Shown here: positions 8,452 to 17,684 of the stretch, in pieces
Layout of the letters: each line of letters opens with the position of its first letter
Numbering within the stretch: position 1 is the stretch's first letter
Notes under the pieces: model-generated
Seen by the model: the letters and a program-made list of their open reading frames with translations, nothing else
Database searches by the model: none
Told to the model about the DNA's origin: nothing
NCBI GenBank assembly: GCA_030693705.1
Contig: JAUYAB010000048.1
Span: 1-37,680 of the forward strand
Source of the DNA: Ignavibacteria bacterium
GTDB taxonomy: Bacteria > Bacteroidota > Ignavibacteria > Ignavibacteriales > Ignavibacteriaceae
Length of the DNA: 37,680 nt
Reading direction: 5' to 3'
Position numbers and translations under genes: made by a program

Positions 8452-8622
8452 GATTTTTTCTCCAATATTTTTAAGTTATAAAAATACAGCAATTTAAAAA
8501 GGTCATATGTTACCAATTTAGATCAACTCGAATTACTATATGTTCAGTAATAAATACTAACTGAGAATTAGCTTTCTACACTCTTTTTTCTTTGTATACT
8601 TTGAGTTGTATTAATCACTTTT

Positions 8623-11600
8623 TTACTTCATCAAAATTAATTTCTTAATCTCTGTAAAATTTTCTGTAACCATTCTATAGATATAAGTTCCGCTTGATAA
8701 ATTACTTGCATTAAATTCTACATTGTAGCTACCAGCACTTTTATATTCATCAACCAAAGTTTTCACTTCTCTACCTAACAAATCGTAAATCTTAATTGTA
8801 ACCATTCCTTCTTTGGGTAAATCATATCTTATTGTTGTATTTGGATTAAATGGATTAGGATAATTTTGAAAAACGGAATATTTTATTGGGAATTCTTTTC
8901 TATCATCTCCTTCAACTCCAGTGCCGCTTTCATTCTTGATGCAACGTACACTAATGCCGAATAAATCCTTAGGGGCACCGGGTGAGTCGATAAAACTACT
9001 ATTATAGCGCAGTTCTAGGGCGCGAGCGTTTGCCGCATCATACTCTGTAGAACTCCAAAAGTCAGCTTGGATACCAACAAGGTCGTAGTAACCATCGTTG
9101 CTACGGTATCCCGCCAGCAACCCGGTAAAGCCACTTGTATTTGTTCCTGTACCAATTCCCGTTCCTTGTCCAATTGCTTTTAATGCGTTGCCATCGTGGT
9201 TTACTGAAGTTCCTAATGTCTGAAATTCTGACCATGTCGGTATGTGCCAACCATCAGGACATATACCTTTTATGTCGGGTGTTGAACTATATCCCATTGC
9301 TTCATTCCATTGGTATAAACCACCATACATATTACAATTATTAGGATTATTATCATAACAATACTTTTCTATCAAACTATTGTTTGATTGAGACTGATTT
9401 CCAAGTATCATGGTGCCAACATCGAGGTTTTCCTTTAACCAGCATTGAGACCCAATAACAACCGTGTTATATGTTTTCCCCGAAAAAGTAATTGCTGAAA
9501 TGCCTGAACAAGGATTGGAATTTGCAGAGGTAATTTGGTATAAATTATCACTTTCATCATTTACTGCTGAATTACCTACATCACATATTTTTACTTTGCA
9601 TTGGCTTGAAGGGGTGTTAGGAATAAGCCAACTATAACTATTTGCTGTAGCTGGAGTATTTGAAATAATTGTTGCCCAACTAGTTCCATTGTTGGAAGTA
9701 TATTCAATTTTAACATTAGTTACATTGCTGCTTGTCCAAGTGATATTTTTATTAGTTCCAACTTGCCAGTTCTCTCCTCCGTTTGGAGAAGATATTATAA
9801 TTGATCCTACTGAAGAAGTTTCATCCTTCAGACAACGAATACTAAAACCGTAACCCTTGTCAATATAGCCGACATCGATCTGGCTCTTGTCTCTGTATAG
9901 ATACAATGCTATAGCATAAGAATTATCGTACTCAGTAGAACTCCAAAAATTAGTGAAGACTCCTAAAGCGCCGAAGTTCCCATCGTAGTAATAATAGGTG
10001 CCCGCCAACAACATAGAAAAACCACTTGTGTTTGTACCAGCACCACTTCCAGTTCCTTGACCAATTGCTTTTAATGCATTGCCATCACCGCTTACTGCTG
10101 TAACTAATATATTAGATTCTGTTTGTGTTGAAATATGCCAGCCAGAAGGACAGATACCTTGAATATTACCAGTGAATGCTGGGTTTGGTGAAGTATTGTT
10201 AGTTGCCCCGTTTTTATATTGCACTGCTTCTGCCCACTGATATAATCCACCATATGTATTACAATTATTAGCATCATTATTATAACAGTATTTCTCTATT
10301 ACAGAATTGTTTGTGGCGACTTGATTTCCCTGTATCATTGTACCAACATCAAGGTTTTCCCTTAACCAACACTGTGTTCCTATTTGTACTGTATTGTATG
10401 TTTTACCTTGGTAAGTCACTGTTGTAGTTCCAGGGCAAGGTTGAATATTTTGTGTTTCGTGAAAATTTGCTATTAATGTTCTGTCTCCAATTATCATAAA
10501 CAGATAACTTGAACTTGTTGAAACAATGGTTCCATTCTCAGTCCAATTGGTAAAACTCCATCCACTATTTGGTGTAGCTGTTACTGTTACATTACTGCCT
10601 GTATTATATGTTGCCCCGCCGCTAGCTGTGCCGCCATTAGCCGGGTTGCTGCCCGTAGTTACTTTATAAGTCTGCTGAGATTGCTTTATATTAATCAACT
10701 TTACTGCACAATTCATTGATGTTATGCAGTTCCCTCCCTCAGGCTTTACAACATAAACGGTATTAGTGTTGGGTGTGACAGTAATGGATGAGCCGGTTCC
10801 TACTAGGGGACCGCTATTACACTGTGTTGTACGCCAGGTCCATACTGCCCCAGTTCCAAGACTTCCTCCTTGTACAGTTAAGGTTACACTTTCACCTTGG
10901 GAAATAGTATCTTCTGAGGCAATAATTCCGGTTGGTGCAGTGGAAAAAGTACAAGCTTGCCCACTTGCTACATTAGTATAATTTGAACAGTTGGAACTAC
11001 AACAAGCTTTTACTCGATAATAGTACGTTGTGCCACCTATAACATTCGAATCCTTATAGTCGAAATTAGCACCGGATGACCCAATTACTTCAAACGGCCC
11101 AGAACCTGATAATCCTCTTTCAATAATAAAGTCAGAAACATTTGTGCTATTTCCACCCCAACTTAAATAGAGTACATTAGAATTATTAATTGAAACAGAT
11201 AAACTATTCGGTGTTGCAGGGGCATTAACACATGGTGCAACATAACCCGCTTGATTGACTGTAAATGTCTGTCCCCCGACTGCTATGGTACACATTCGTG
11301 GACTGGTGTTCGTATTTGCACTAATATCAAAAGTAACCATACCATCACCATTGCCGGTATAGTTTTTTAAGGTTATCATACCATTACACCCACCTGTTAT
11401 TGCAGTCCAATTACAATCCGCCTTTGTAAATACCCAAAAAGCGCCTGAGGTGGCAGAAGAAATTGCAGAAGTGCTGTAAGTACCAAGAGTATAAGTACAA
11501 GTCGTAAAGTTTGCTACCAAATTTCTATTTCCTGTAACATTAAATGTATAGGAGGCGTTGGTGGTTATTGGGTTTCCATTTTCCGTCCAGTTTGCAAAAG

Positions 11601-13842
11601 TATATCCCGAATAACTTGCTGCACTAACTGTAATTTGCTGACCGGATGTATAATTACCTCCTCCACTTGTTGTCCCTCCATTTGAAGGATTTGAACTGGT
11701 ACTTACATTATAATAAATAATATTTTGCTGGAAGTTAGCTACTAGATTTCTATTGTAGGAAACAGTAAAAGTATAACTAGTGTTTGTTGACACCTGACTT
11801 CCATTCTCAGTCCAATTGATAAAACTCCATCCATTATTTGGAAACGCCGTTACTGTAGCTTGAGTACCAGAATTATATATTCCTCCACCACTTGTTGTCC
11901 CTCCATTGCTTGGATTACTTGATAAGTTTATTGAGTACTGTGTCGGAGGTATTACTGCAAAGTATGCAACAAGAGTTCTACTATCACTTATTGTGAATGT
12001 ATAATTTGCATTTATTGAAACTATATTAGTTCCTTCTTTCCAATTAACAAAGGAATATCCACTATAAGGTGTTGCTGTTATAGTCACACTTTGGCCGGAG
12101 TTGTATGTCCCTCCTCCACTTGTTGTTCCTCCGTTACTTGGATTACTTGATAAATTTACTGAATATTGTGACGGGGTACAATTTGGTACAGTTGCAGATT
12201 GAGTATTAGAATTTGTTGAGCCAGCCGAATTTTTCGCTTTAACATAATAACTGTAGCTTGTACCCACTGCTATGTTTGTAGAATTGATAAATTGTGTAGC
12301 CAAGGTTGTCATACTGTAATATAAACTCCCATCCCTATAAATATCATAAGAAGTTGCATTACTTGATGCAGTCCAATTAAGCTTTATCTGACTTGTCGTT
12401 CCATTACATTCAGGGGTTAATGTCAATGTAAATAAACCTGGAAGGGATACAACAGTCGAAGTAAAATGATAAAAATCTCCTGTTTTAAAACCTATCCCAG
12501 TACTAGGGTAAAAATAACCAACTGATCTGTGATACCTATTATTAGTGTGTGCATCTAAGGCAGGTGTTCCTGTTACAACATTTATTGCAGCATGTTGCCA
12601 AGGGTCATTAGGGTTACTGGCATCCGCTCCAAACAACACAACATCCCCCTGCACAAACCATGATGGGTAGCTACTAGTCATATGTCCTGTATAACTCGAA
12701 GAATATGTGCATCCCTGATAAGTAGTGAGATTTTTATGTAAATTATCACATGCTGGAATGCATCCATCTCCATATGGATCTAACCCTGGTCCAGAACTTA
12801 AATTAAGTCCTCCCTCAATCAGGCATTGAGACACAAAATTAGAACAATCATTATTTGTATAGTAATGAAAGGCTGGATTATGCCTAGTTAAATCGCTTTC
12901 AGGATTTGTCCAATAATCTGCATAACTGGCAGCAGCGGTTGGATTGTAAGTTATTGTTATGTCTTTAGGTGTTGCTTCATTGTTGAATTCAAGAAATGAT
13001 AGATTGCAATTTTTCAATATCGATGAAGCTCTTTCTCTTACCATATTTTCATCATCATTTAATTTACTTTTGATCAATTCAATAGCATTATTTGTCCCAA
13101 TATATGCAAGTCCGCGTAATGCAGCCATTCGTATATATTTATCATTGTCGTTTAACCTAGATTTCAAAAACGGAAATGCTTCTTTATAATATCCCAGTTG
13201 AGCTAAAATTATTGCCGCATCAATTGCTATATATTTATCTGTATTATTTAAATCATATATAAGTTTATTAAATGCATCGGGTGTTGCCAGATCAAGAAAT
13301 GCTAAATGACATGAATATAAAGGAGCATCTGCATCACCGTTATTCCAAAGTAAATCTATAACAGCTGCACATTTTTCTTTCTCACCCAACGCAGCCAGTG
13401 CTAATGCAACTTGTATTTTCACATTTCTGTTTATATCATTTAATGCTAAAATTAAAACATGAATGGAACTTTTAGAATCAAGAATTAACAAGGATTTTGC
13501 ACATTGATACCTTACTTCAGCAGAGGGATCGTTTAAAAGTAGATCTTCCAATTTTAAGATATAAGCATTACCTGGGACATAACTTAAAATATCAGCAGCA
13601 TTAAGCTTTGTCAATTCATCGGCACTATATAAACCTTGAGCTATTGTTTCTAAATTAATCTTACCAATTAACTTATTTTGTTTTTCTTTTAATAGACTTT
13701 TCTCGAATTTTTTATCCTGTTCCAAAGAGTAAATATTCGTCGCAGGGTTTTTAACCCACTCTTCATCTGTTCTAATCTGTGCGTATACATTTGCCATAAA
13801 TGACAAAATTGTCAATAAAATAATAACAAGATTCTTTTTCAT
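8623..13842 (-). CDS. Giant T9SS-exported mosaic protein: HEAT repeats, amidase, InlB-type repeats, Fib_succ domains
   Basis: A 1739-residue protein with a signal peptide (1-22). In order: HEAT-like helical repeats (about 75-275); a putative amidase domain (about 297-460) with likely catalytic C333 (NDCSNFVSQ) and H417 (DPWQHAAIN); a fibronectin III-like module (about 470-552); three InlB B-type repeats (about 559-629, 635-705, 711-780; SSNPSNGGTTSGGG); a BACON-like domain (about 782-868); another Fn3 and an Ig-like part; a fourth InlB-type repeat (1058-1128); two Fib_succ_major domains (about 1142-1338 and 1450-1636; CWLRENLDVGTMI); a Ser-Thr/Kre9-like segment between them; and the C-terminal T9SS sorting domain (QNYPNPFNP, 1659-1667). 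It probably acts at the cell surface or in the medium as a wall- or peptide-hydrolysing protein with carbohydrate- or adhesion-type modules. The substrate is unknown. Start chosen with GAGGTGAACC before the ATG. Confidence 0.85.
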   Translation of the reverse strand: MKKNLVIILLTILSFMANVYAQIRTDEEWVKNPATNIYSLEQDKKFEKSLLKEKQNKLIGKINLETIAQGLYSADELTKLNAADILSYVPGNAYILKLEDLLLNDPSAEVRYQCAKSLLILDSKSSIHVLILALNDINRNVKIQVALALAALGEKEKCAAVIDLLWNNGDADAPLYSCHLAFLDLATPDAFNKLIYDLNNTDKYIAIDAAIILAQLGYYKEAFPFLKSRLNDNDKYIRMAALRGLAYIGTNNAIELIKSKLNDDENMVRERASSILKNCNLSFLEFNNEATPKDITITYNPTAAASYADYWTNPESDLTRHNPAFHYYTNNDCSNFVSQCLIEGGLNLSSGPGLDPYGDGCIPACDNLHKNLTTYQGCTYSSSYTGHMTSSYPSWFVQGDVVLFGADASNPNDPWQHAAINVVTGTPALDAHTNNRYHRSVGYFYPSTGIGFKTGDFYHFTSTVVSLPGLFTLTLTPECNGTTSQIKLNWTASSNATSYDIYRDGSLYYSMTTLATQFINSTNIAVGTSYSYYVKAKNSAGSTNSNTQSATVPNCTPSQYSVNLSSNPSNGGTTSGGGTYNSGQSVTITATPYSGYSFVNWKEGTNIVSINANYTFTISDSRTLVAYFAVIPPTQYSINLSSNPSNGGTTSGGGIYNSGTQATVTAFPNNGWSFINWTENGSQVSTNTSYTFTVSYNRNLVANFQQNIIYYNVSTSSNPSNGGTTSGGGNYTSGQQITVSAASYSGYTFANWTENGNPITTNASYTFNVTGNRNLVANFTTCTYTLGTYSTSAISSATSGAFWVFTKADCNWTAITGGCNGMITLKNYTGNGDGMVTFDISANTNTSPRMCTIAVGGQTFTVNQAGYVAPCVNAPATPNSLSVSINNSNVLYLSWGGNSTNVSDFIIERGLSGSGPFEVIGSSGANFDYKDSNVIGGTTYYYRVKACCSSNCSNYTNVASGQACTFSTAPTGIIASEDTISQGESVTLTVQGGSLGTGAVWTWRTTQCNSGPLVGTGSSITVTPNTNTVYVVKPEGGNCITSMNCAVKLINIKQSQQTYKVTTGSNPANGGTASGGATYNTGSNVTVTATPNSGWSFTNWTENGTIVSTSSSYLFMIIGDRTLIANFHETQNIQPCPGTTTVTYQGKTYNTVQIGTQCWLRENLDVGTMIQGNQVATNNSVIEKYCYNNDANNCNTYGGLYQWAEAVQYKNGATNNTSPNPAFTGNIQGICPSGWHISTQTESNILVTAVSGDGNALKAIGQGTGSGAGTNTSGFSMLLAGTYYYYDGNFGALGVFTNFWSSTEYDNSYAIALYLYRDKSQIDVGYIDKGYGFSIRCLKDETSSVGSIIISSPNGGENWQVGTNKNITWTSSNVTNVKIEYTSNNGTSWATIISNTPATANSYSWLIPNTPSSQCKVKICDVGNSAVNDESDNLYQITSANSNPCSGISAITFSGKTYNTVVIGSQCWLKENLDVGTMILGNQSQSNNSLIEKYCYDNNPNNCNMYGGLYQWNEAMGYSSTPDIKGICPDGWHIPTWSEFQTLGTSVNHDGNALKAIGQGTGIGTGTNTSGFTGLLAGYRSNDGYYDLVGIQADFWSSTEYDAANARALELRYNSSFIDSPGAPKDLFGISVRCIKNESGTGVEGDDRKEFPIKYSVFQNYPNPFNPNTTIRYDLPKEGMVTIKIYDLLGREVKTLVDEYKSAGSYNVEFNASNLSSGTYIYRMVTENFTEIKKLILMK

Positions 13843-14092
13843 GGTTCACCTCAAGAAGTGTTAAATTATAAAATGTGTCCCTTATTTAAAACATACATGT
13901 AATTCAAAGCGCTTAATTACATATCTATTTATCAAATGGATGTCAAACAGCCTTTCAACCTCATTCCTCATCCTCAAACAGTTTAACTTCGCCACGACGA
14001 ATCAGCAATCAGTTTTCATCCATTGCCCAATGACTCCTGATTCGCCGCGTCGAACTGACTTCAACTTTCAACTTTCAACTTTTTACTTTCTA

Positions 14093-14791
14093 CTACTTCG
14101 CCGGCGGTTCCGGTGGCGCATCGTTCCCATTGTCCTTATCTTTGTTCGGAGGCCAGGGGGACTTAAATAACTTCAAGGTTACCGGGTCGTTTTTATATTC
14201 CCGGTTTCCCGCTTCGTTAATCCGGTTGATAGTATCATACACTTTTTTGTGCGCGAGTTTCCTCTCAATGGTATAGGTCTCGGACTGCTCAACCATCACC
14301 GCGTATTCTTTTGCTATTACATTCAGGTTAGCCTTTAAGGTCTCGCCGGTTTCTTTAAAATCAGTCGGCAAATTTGCGTCGGCAAGTTTTGTCTTATGGT
14401 TTTCAAGAATTGTAAAAATTGCCGGAAGGACATTTGTCATTTCAGAAGCATCTTCCTTCGCATCGGTTAAATTAGAGGGGAAACTTTTATATTCGGGAGA
14501 ATCTTCTTTAAACACCTCCTTTACCGCAAACTGAAGTGTTTTGATCCATTCGTAACATTCGGCGCATACCGACTTAACCGCGGCAAGTTTTTCGGCATTT
14601 GTTTTTTTCTTTTCATCAGCCGTTTTATAATCCCTTGCCTTTTTAATATTAGCGGCAAAAGTATCAAAATAAGCTGTGTTCAGCCCTTTTTTAGCAAGCT
14701 TAACAAGTCCCTTAGTTGTTTCATAAGTAATATCCGCCTGCGTAAACAACTTTGCTCTTGAAACGGGAATACCATATTTAGAATCAGCCAT
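14093..14791 (-). CDS. Unknown helical protein with a proline-rich tail
   Basis: I place the start at the second ATG (14791; MADSKYGIPVSRAKLF, 232 residues). There AAGGAG lies 8 bases upstream, whereas it nearly touches the first ATG (14797). The protein is almost wholly predicted helix with many Lys/Glu/Ala, no signal peptide and no TM segment. It carries one CAEC pair near residue 73 and ends in a low-complexity PPEPPAK tail. No family is recognised. It may be a cytosolic structural or four-helix protein. Its upstream leader is repeated, partly, at 15055-15127, hinting at a lost paralog or duplicated promoter. Confidence 0.75.
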   Translation of the reverse strand: MADSKYGIPVSRAKLFTQADITYETTKGLVKLAKKGLNTAYFDTFAANIKKARDYKTADEKKKTNAEKLAAVKSVCAECYEWIKTLQFAVKEVFKEDSPEYKSFPSNLTDAKEDASEMTNVLPAIFTILENHKTKLADANLPTDFKETGETLKANLNVIAKEYAVMVEQSETYTIERKLAHKKVYDTINRINEAGNREYKNDPVTLKLFKSPWPPNKDKDNGNDAPPEPPAK

Positions 14792-14803
14792 AACCATCTC
14801 TCC

Positions 14804-14880
14804 TTTAATTATTGTTTGTTAATCTGTTTAATATTAATCATAATCTTAATCTTTTTCATACCTGTCAGCCTTTGGCTGAA
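14804..14880. repeat. Duplicated leader repeat, copy 1
   Basis: Starts TTTAATTATTGTTTGTTAAT and ends in the hairpin TCAGCCTTTGGCTGA (14865-14879). The same order recurs at 15055-15127. Between them are AT-rich TAATCTTAATC words. Copy 1 sits just upstream of the helical-protein gene. Confidence 0.8.
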
Positions 14881-15054
14881 TCATAATTTTACCTCTGCGT
14901 TCGTTGTCCCGCTTCACGGGATAAACTCTTTCTTTGCGAACGTGGCGAGAAACTAAATCTCTTTTTTCTCGCAAAGCACGCCACGAACCGCAACGATCAC
15001 AACGAATTCTTTCCCTTTCTGATAAAAACCCTCTAGAACCTGTCCCATGAAATC

Positions 15055-15127
15055 TTTAATTATTGTTTGTTAATTCATGTAAATATAATTTCTTAATCTT
15101 AATCATACTTGTCAGCCTTTGGCTGAA
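15055..15127. repeat. Duplicated leader repeat, copy 2
   Basis: Begins with the same TTTAATTATTGTTTGTTAAT and closes with TCAGCCTTTGGCTGA (15112-15126). No downstream gene follows on the minus strand between it and copy 1, only AT-rich degenerate DNA. It could be the leader of a decayed paralog. Confidence 0.75.
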
Positions 15128-15180
15128 TCTTATTCTCATTCGAGATTAATTAACTCATGTTATGCAAAAGGTTGAATTGT

Positions 15181-15339
15181 CATCTTAATCTTAATCTTAA
15201 TCTTAATCGTAATCTTTTTCTTACCTGTCAGCCTTTGGCTTAATCTCAATCGAAATTAAATCCATCCATTCATCCATGCATGGTTGAATGTTTGTTTGGC
15301 AAAAATCTTTCTCAGCTTTGCTGATCAGCCTCTGGCTGA
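15181..15339. repeat. TTAATC microsatellite and repeated TCAGCC hairpins
   Basis: A run of about five CTTAAT hexamers at 15183-15210 leads into TCAGCCTTTGGCT (15228-15240). Then TCAGCTTTGCTGA (15312-15324) and TCAGCCTCTGGCTGA (15325-15339) sit back to back. The same hexamer words recur near 14850, 15095, 34280 and 36440. These look like dispersed non-coding repeat units, not genes. Confidence 0.7.
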
Positions 15340-15654
15340 AATCCTTCAATCTTCAATCCTTCAATTTTACCTAGTGAACCTTGTGGCAAAAAAGCATTTA
15401 CCACAAGGAACACAAGGAGGCGTTCTATGACACAGAGAGAACCGCAATTCCTTTTATTAAAAATTTTCACACATTTATAAAATTCACGTTACCTTACCAA
15501 ACCTCCTTTATTTGCAGTTCTTTTAACCCGACCATAAATACCGCAGGTCAAAACTGAATAAAGTCTGTTTTTAAGCAATTTTAGCGCTTATTGTTCAAAG
15601 AATAGTCTTTAATCTTGTACAAAATCATCTTTCCACTGCCTTAAAAGTCCTTTT

Positions 15655-16030
15655 CCGCATACAGGTTGTACTTCCGGTCACCTTAGTAGTCCTTCGGATC
15701 GTACAAAGAGTTCTTCGGATCGTACAAAGAGTTCTTTGGTTCGTACAAAGACTCCTTTGGCTCATACAAAGAGTCCATTGGAACATACAAAGAGTCATCA
15801 GGTTCGTATAAAGAGTATCTCAGAACATACAAAGAGTTCTTCCAATCATACAAAGTGGCTTCCGCTTCATAATAAGAATCCTCCGGCACGTACAAAGAGT
15901 ATTCCGGGAAGTACAAAGAGTTCTTTAGAACGTACGAAGTGTCCTTCCGATCATACAGAGAATCCTACAATTTGTACGGGGAGTTTTTGGAATCTTGTGG
16001 AAAATCTTTTAGAGCATACAGGGTGTAAAC
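15655..16030. repeat. 21-bp tandem repeat array, about 18 degenerate units
   Basis: The word TACAAAGAGT (or CATACAAAGAG) recurs every 21 bp, with the inner part of each unit drifting. Because 21 is a multiple of 3, both strands stay open: the plus strand would read heptads such as HTKSPLE and the minus strand SLYEPKE/SLYDPKN. Neither frame has an ATG or GTG start or a ribosome site, so I do not call a gene. Central units are best conserved and edge units weaker, as in an ageing minisatellite. The spacing equals two helical turns, so a series of protein-binding sites is possible. Confidence 0.8.
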
Positions 16031-16615
16031 TCGATAACAACAGTTACCGGGAAATTAGGGACGTAACTCTTAGAATTTCTTTTAAGATATTCCGGGGTGT
16101 TATAAAAAATGATGAAAAATAGAAGTGACTGTAAGTAGAATAAAAGCAGATGTCTTTGTTTGTTACTGAACGTAAGAGGTATTGATCAGCTATAACATTT
16201 CATTACGATAAACATTTATCGTAATAAAATGAATAACCTTAGTACCGTACATCATCCGTCAAACATTGAACATGAACCATTAACCATGCGGTTTACCGCG
16301 CTTTGTATAGTAGTATCTTTCCTTTAAGCAAAACAAAATATCTAATTTGATAAAAGCTTAGCGCCGCCAGTGTTGTACGAGAAAACGACCCTAAGAAGCT
16401 TTTTCCAGAACCTTAAACTTTTGCTTAAAGGTACTACAGAAAAACAAGCCACAGTTTCCATCATTAAATAAAACAACCGGGAAAGATTCAACTATTCAAA
16501 GAACATCCCCGACCAGCCGGGGAACAATTAGCCTTTGCTGTAACAAACATAAAAAGTAAATAATAGATATGCAAGAACTTTTTTCTTCTAACAACAAAAA
16601 AGTTTTAGATAGTTA

Positions 16616-16668
16616 GCAAAAATATTCTGCGTAAAATGGTCCGCCCGCCGCAGGCAGGCAAGAATATT
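16616..16668 (+). repeat. Dispersed palindromic element, copy A
   Basis: Core AAAAATATTCTGCG...AAGAATATT, with a GC-rich insert (GTCCGCCCGCCGCAGGCAGG) in place of the central CAGAAT. Related to 17064-17116 and, inverted, to 35431-35488. Confidence 0.65.
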
Positions 16669-16796
16669 AAATGATTAAAAAAAACGAATGAATGGATGAA
16701 TGTTTTTCATTCAGTCATGCAGCCTTAGCGCGGCGTAGCCGTCAACCAAAGTTTATTTGCCCACAGAAAGGATCCTTTGGAGATGAGAAAGATTCA

Positions 16797-16932
16797 GTCC
16801 CGAAGGGAATGTTAGTTGTCGGTGGATTTCTTTGTTACAAAGATTCAACCCGCCAGAGGCGGGTTGTAGAAATCCCGTAGGGATTTAATATTTGTAACAA
16901 AAGAACAAAACTCAAAAAAGAATCCCGGCGGG
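16797..16932. repeat. Cluster of short GC palindromes
   Basis: TCCCGAAGGGA (16798-16808), CCCGCCAGAGGCGGG (16849-16863), ATCCCGTAGGGAT (16872-16884) and TCCCGGCGGGA (16922-16932) lie within 136 bp of AT-rich DNA. Each is a short stem with a 3-base centre. No gene is associated. Confidence 0.65.
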
Positions 16933-17063
16933 ATTCAATGTTTTTTGATATTGTATTAAAAAAAGATAAAGTAGAAATCCTAGAAATATTTCTTAACAAA
17001 AAAAACAAGAATTTTACCGAGGATACTATTCAATCATTCCAAATTATTTGGTTCTGGTTTACC

Positions 17064-17116
17064 ATGTTATATAATTAGGAAAAATATTCTACGCAGAATA
17101 GTGGGAATATTTTCTT
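17064..17116 (+). repeat. Dispersed palindromic element, copy B
   Basis: ATGTTATATAATTAGGAAAA then ATTCTACGCAGAAT and GGGAATATTTTCTT. It matches the inverse of 35431-35488 almost along its whole length and can fold with AAAATATTCT pairing to GAATATTTT-type ends. Confidence 0.75.
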
Positions 17117-17684
17117 GAAATCAAACACCGAACGTCGAACAAGGAATAACGAATGATGAAGTTTTACATTTCGATATTCTACATTTCATATTCATTATTC
17201 ACTGAAGTTACGCATGAGTTGAATTTTGTGAATTATTTTTAGTGAAACTTGGTGACTTAGTGCCTTTGTGGCTCAATTTCTTATGTTTTCTTTTGCCACC
17301 AAGTCACAAACCTGCCCGCCACGTAGAATATACTTTAGCAGGCGGGGACACTTAGAAATCACAAAGTGCGTAACTTCAGTTATACATTATTATTTTTTTG
17401 GTTCTGGTTTACCAGGATATGGATTAGCAAAAATCCGCTGCGTTTACGGAGCGGTGAACAAAAGAAAATGAATAGAGAATTGGTATCTGCATGATCGGAA
17501 GGATGAATATTGAATTCGTTGCGAGCTTTGCGGTTCTTGGCGAACTTTGCGAGATACTTCAACTTCACTATGTATGGCTTCTCGCCACGCACGCAACGGA
17601 GTCGCAACGAACGCAAAGGGAAAAATTGTGATAACTCCGAATTAACTATCCGAAAAGAGTAAGTTTATTATGAAGATTATTCTT

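Larger units (their letters stand above)
16123..17684. other. Long gene-free, repeat-rich intergenic region
   Basis: No convincing gene is seen; the short open frames are built from repeat words and lack ribosome sites. It contains a perfect 11-bp inverted repeat (ATTACGATAAA...TTTATCGTAAT, 16202-16225), two copies of a dispersed palindromic element (16616-16668, 17064-17116), and a cluster of small GC palindromes at 16797-16932. It also has TTTGGTTCTGGTTTACCA twice (near 17047 and 17397) and GC-rich patches such as GCCCGCCGCAGGCAGG. Phrases resembling 'protein-like' text near 17240-17370 and 17515-17600 (CTTGGTGACTTAGTGCCTTTGTGG; GCGAACTTTGCGAG) are low-complexity repeats. Confidence 0.7.

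Noticed and set aside
15683-15916. Minus-strand frame reading SLYEPKE-type heptads
   Set aside because: It opens only by the 21-bp repeat, has no ATG or GTG start or ribosome site, and the plus strand is equally open.
15655-16030. CRISPR array
   Set aside because: Units abut with no spacer of unique sequence between constant repeats, and no cas gene is present.
15736-16122. Plus-strand frame reading HTKSPLE-type heptads
   Set aside because: Same repeat artefact; only a TTG start and no ribosome site.
16692-16880. 62-residue plus-strand frame
   Set aside because: Built across palindromic and repeat words; no domain, no ribosome site.
17380-17616. 78-residue minus-strand frame
   Set aside because: Overlaps repeated phrases such as GCGAACTTTGCGAG; no gene-like features.
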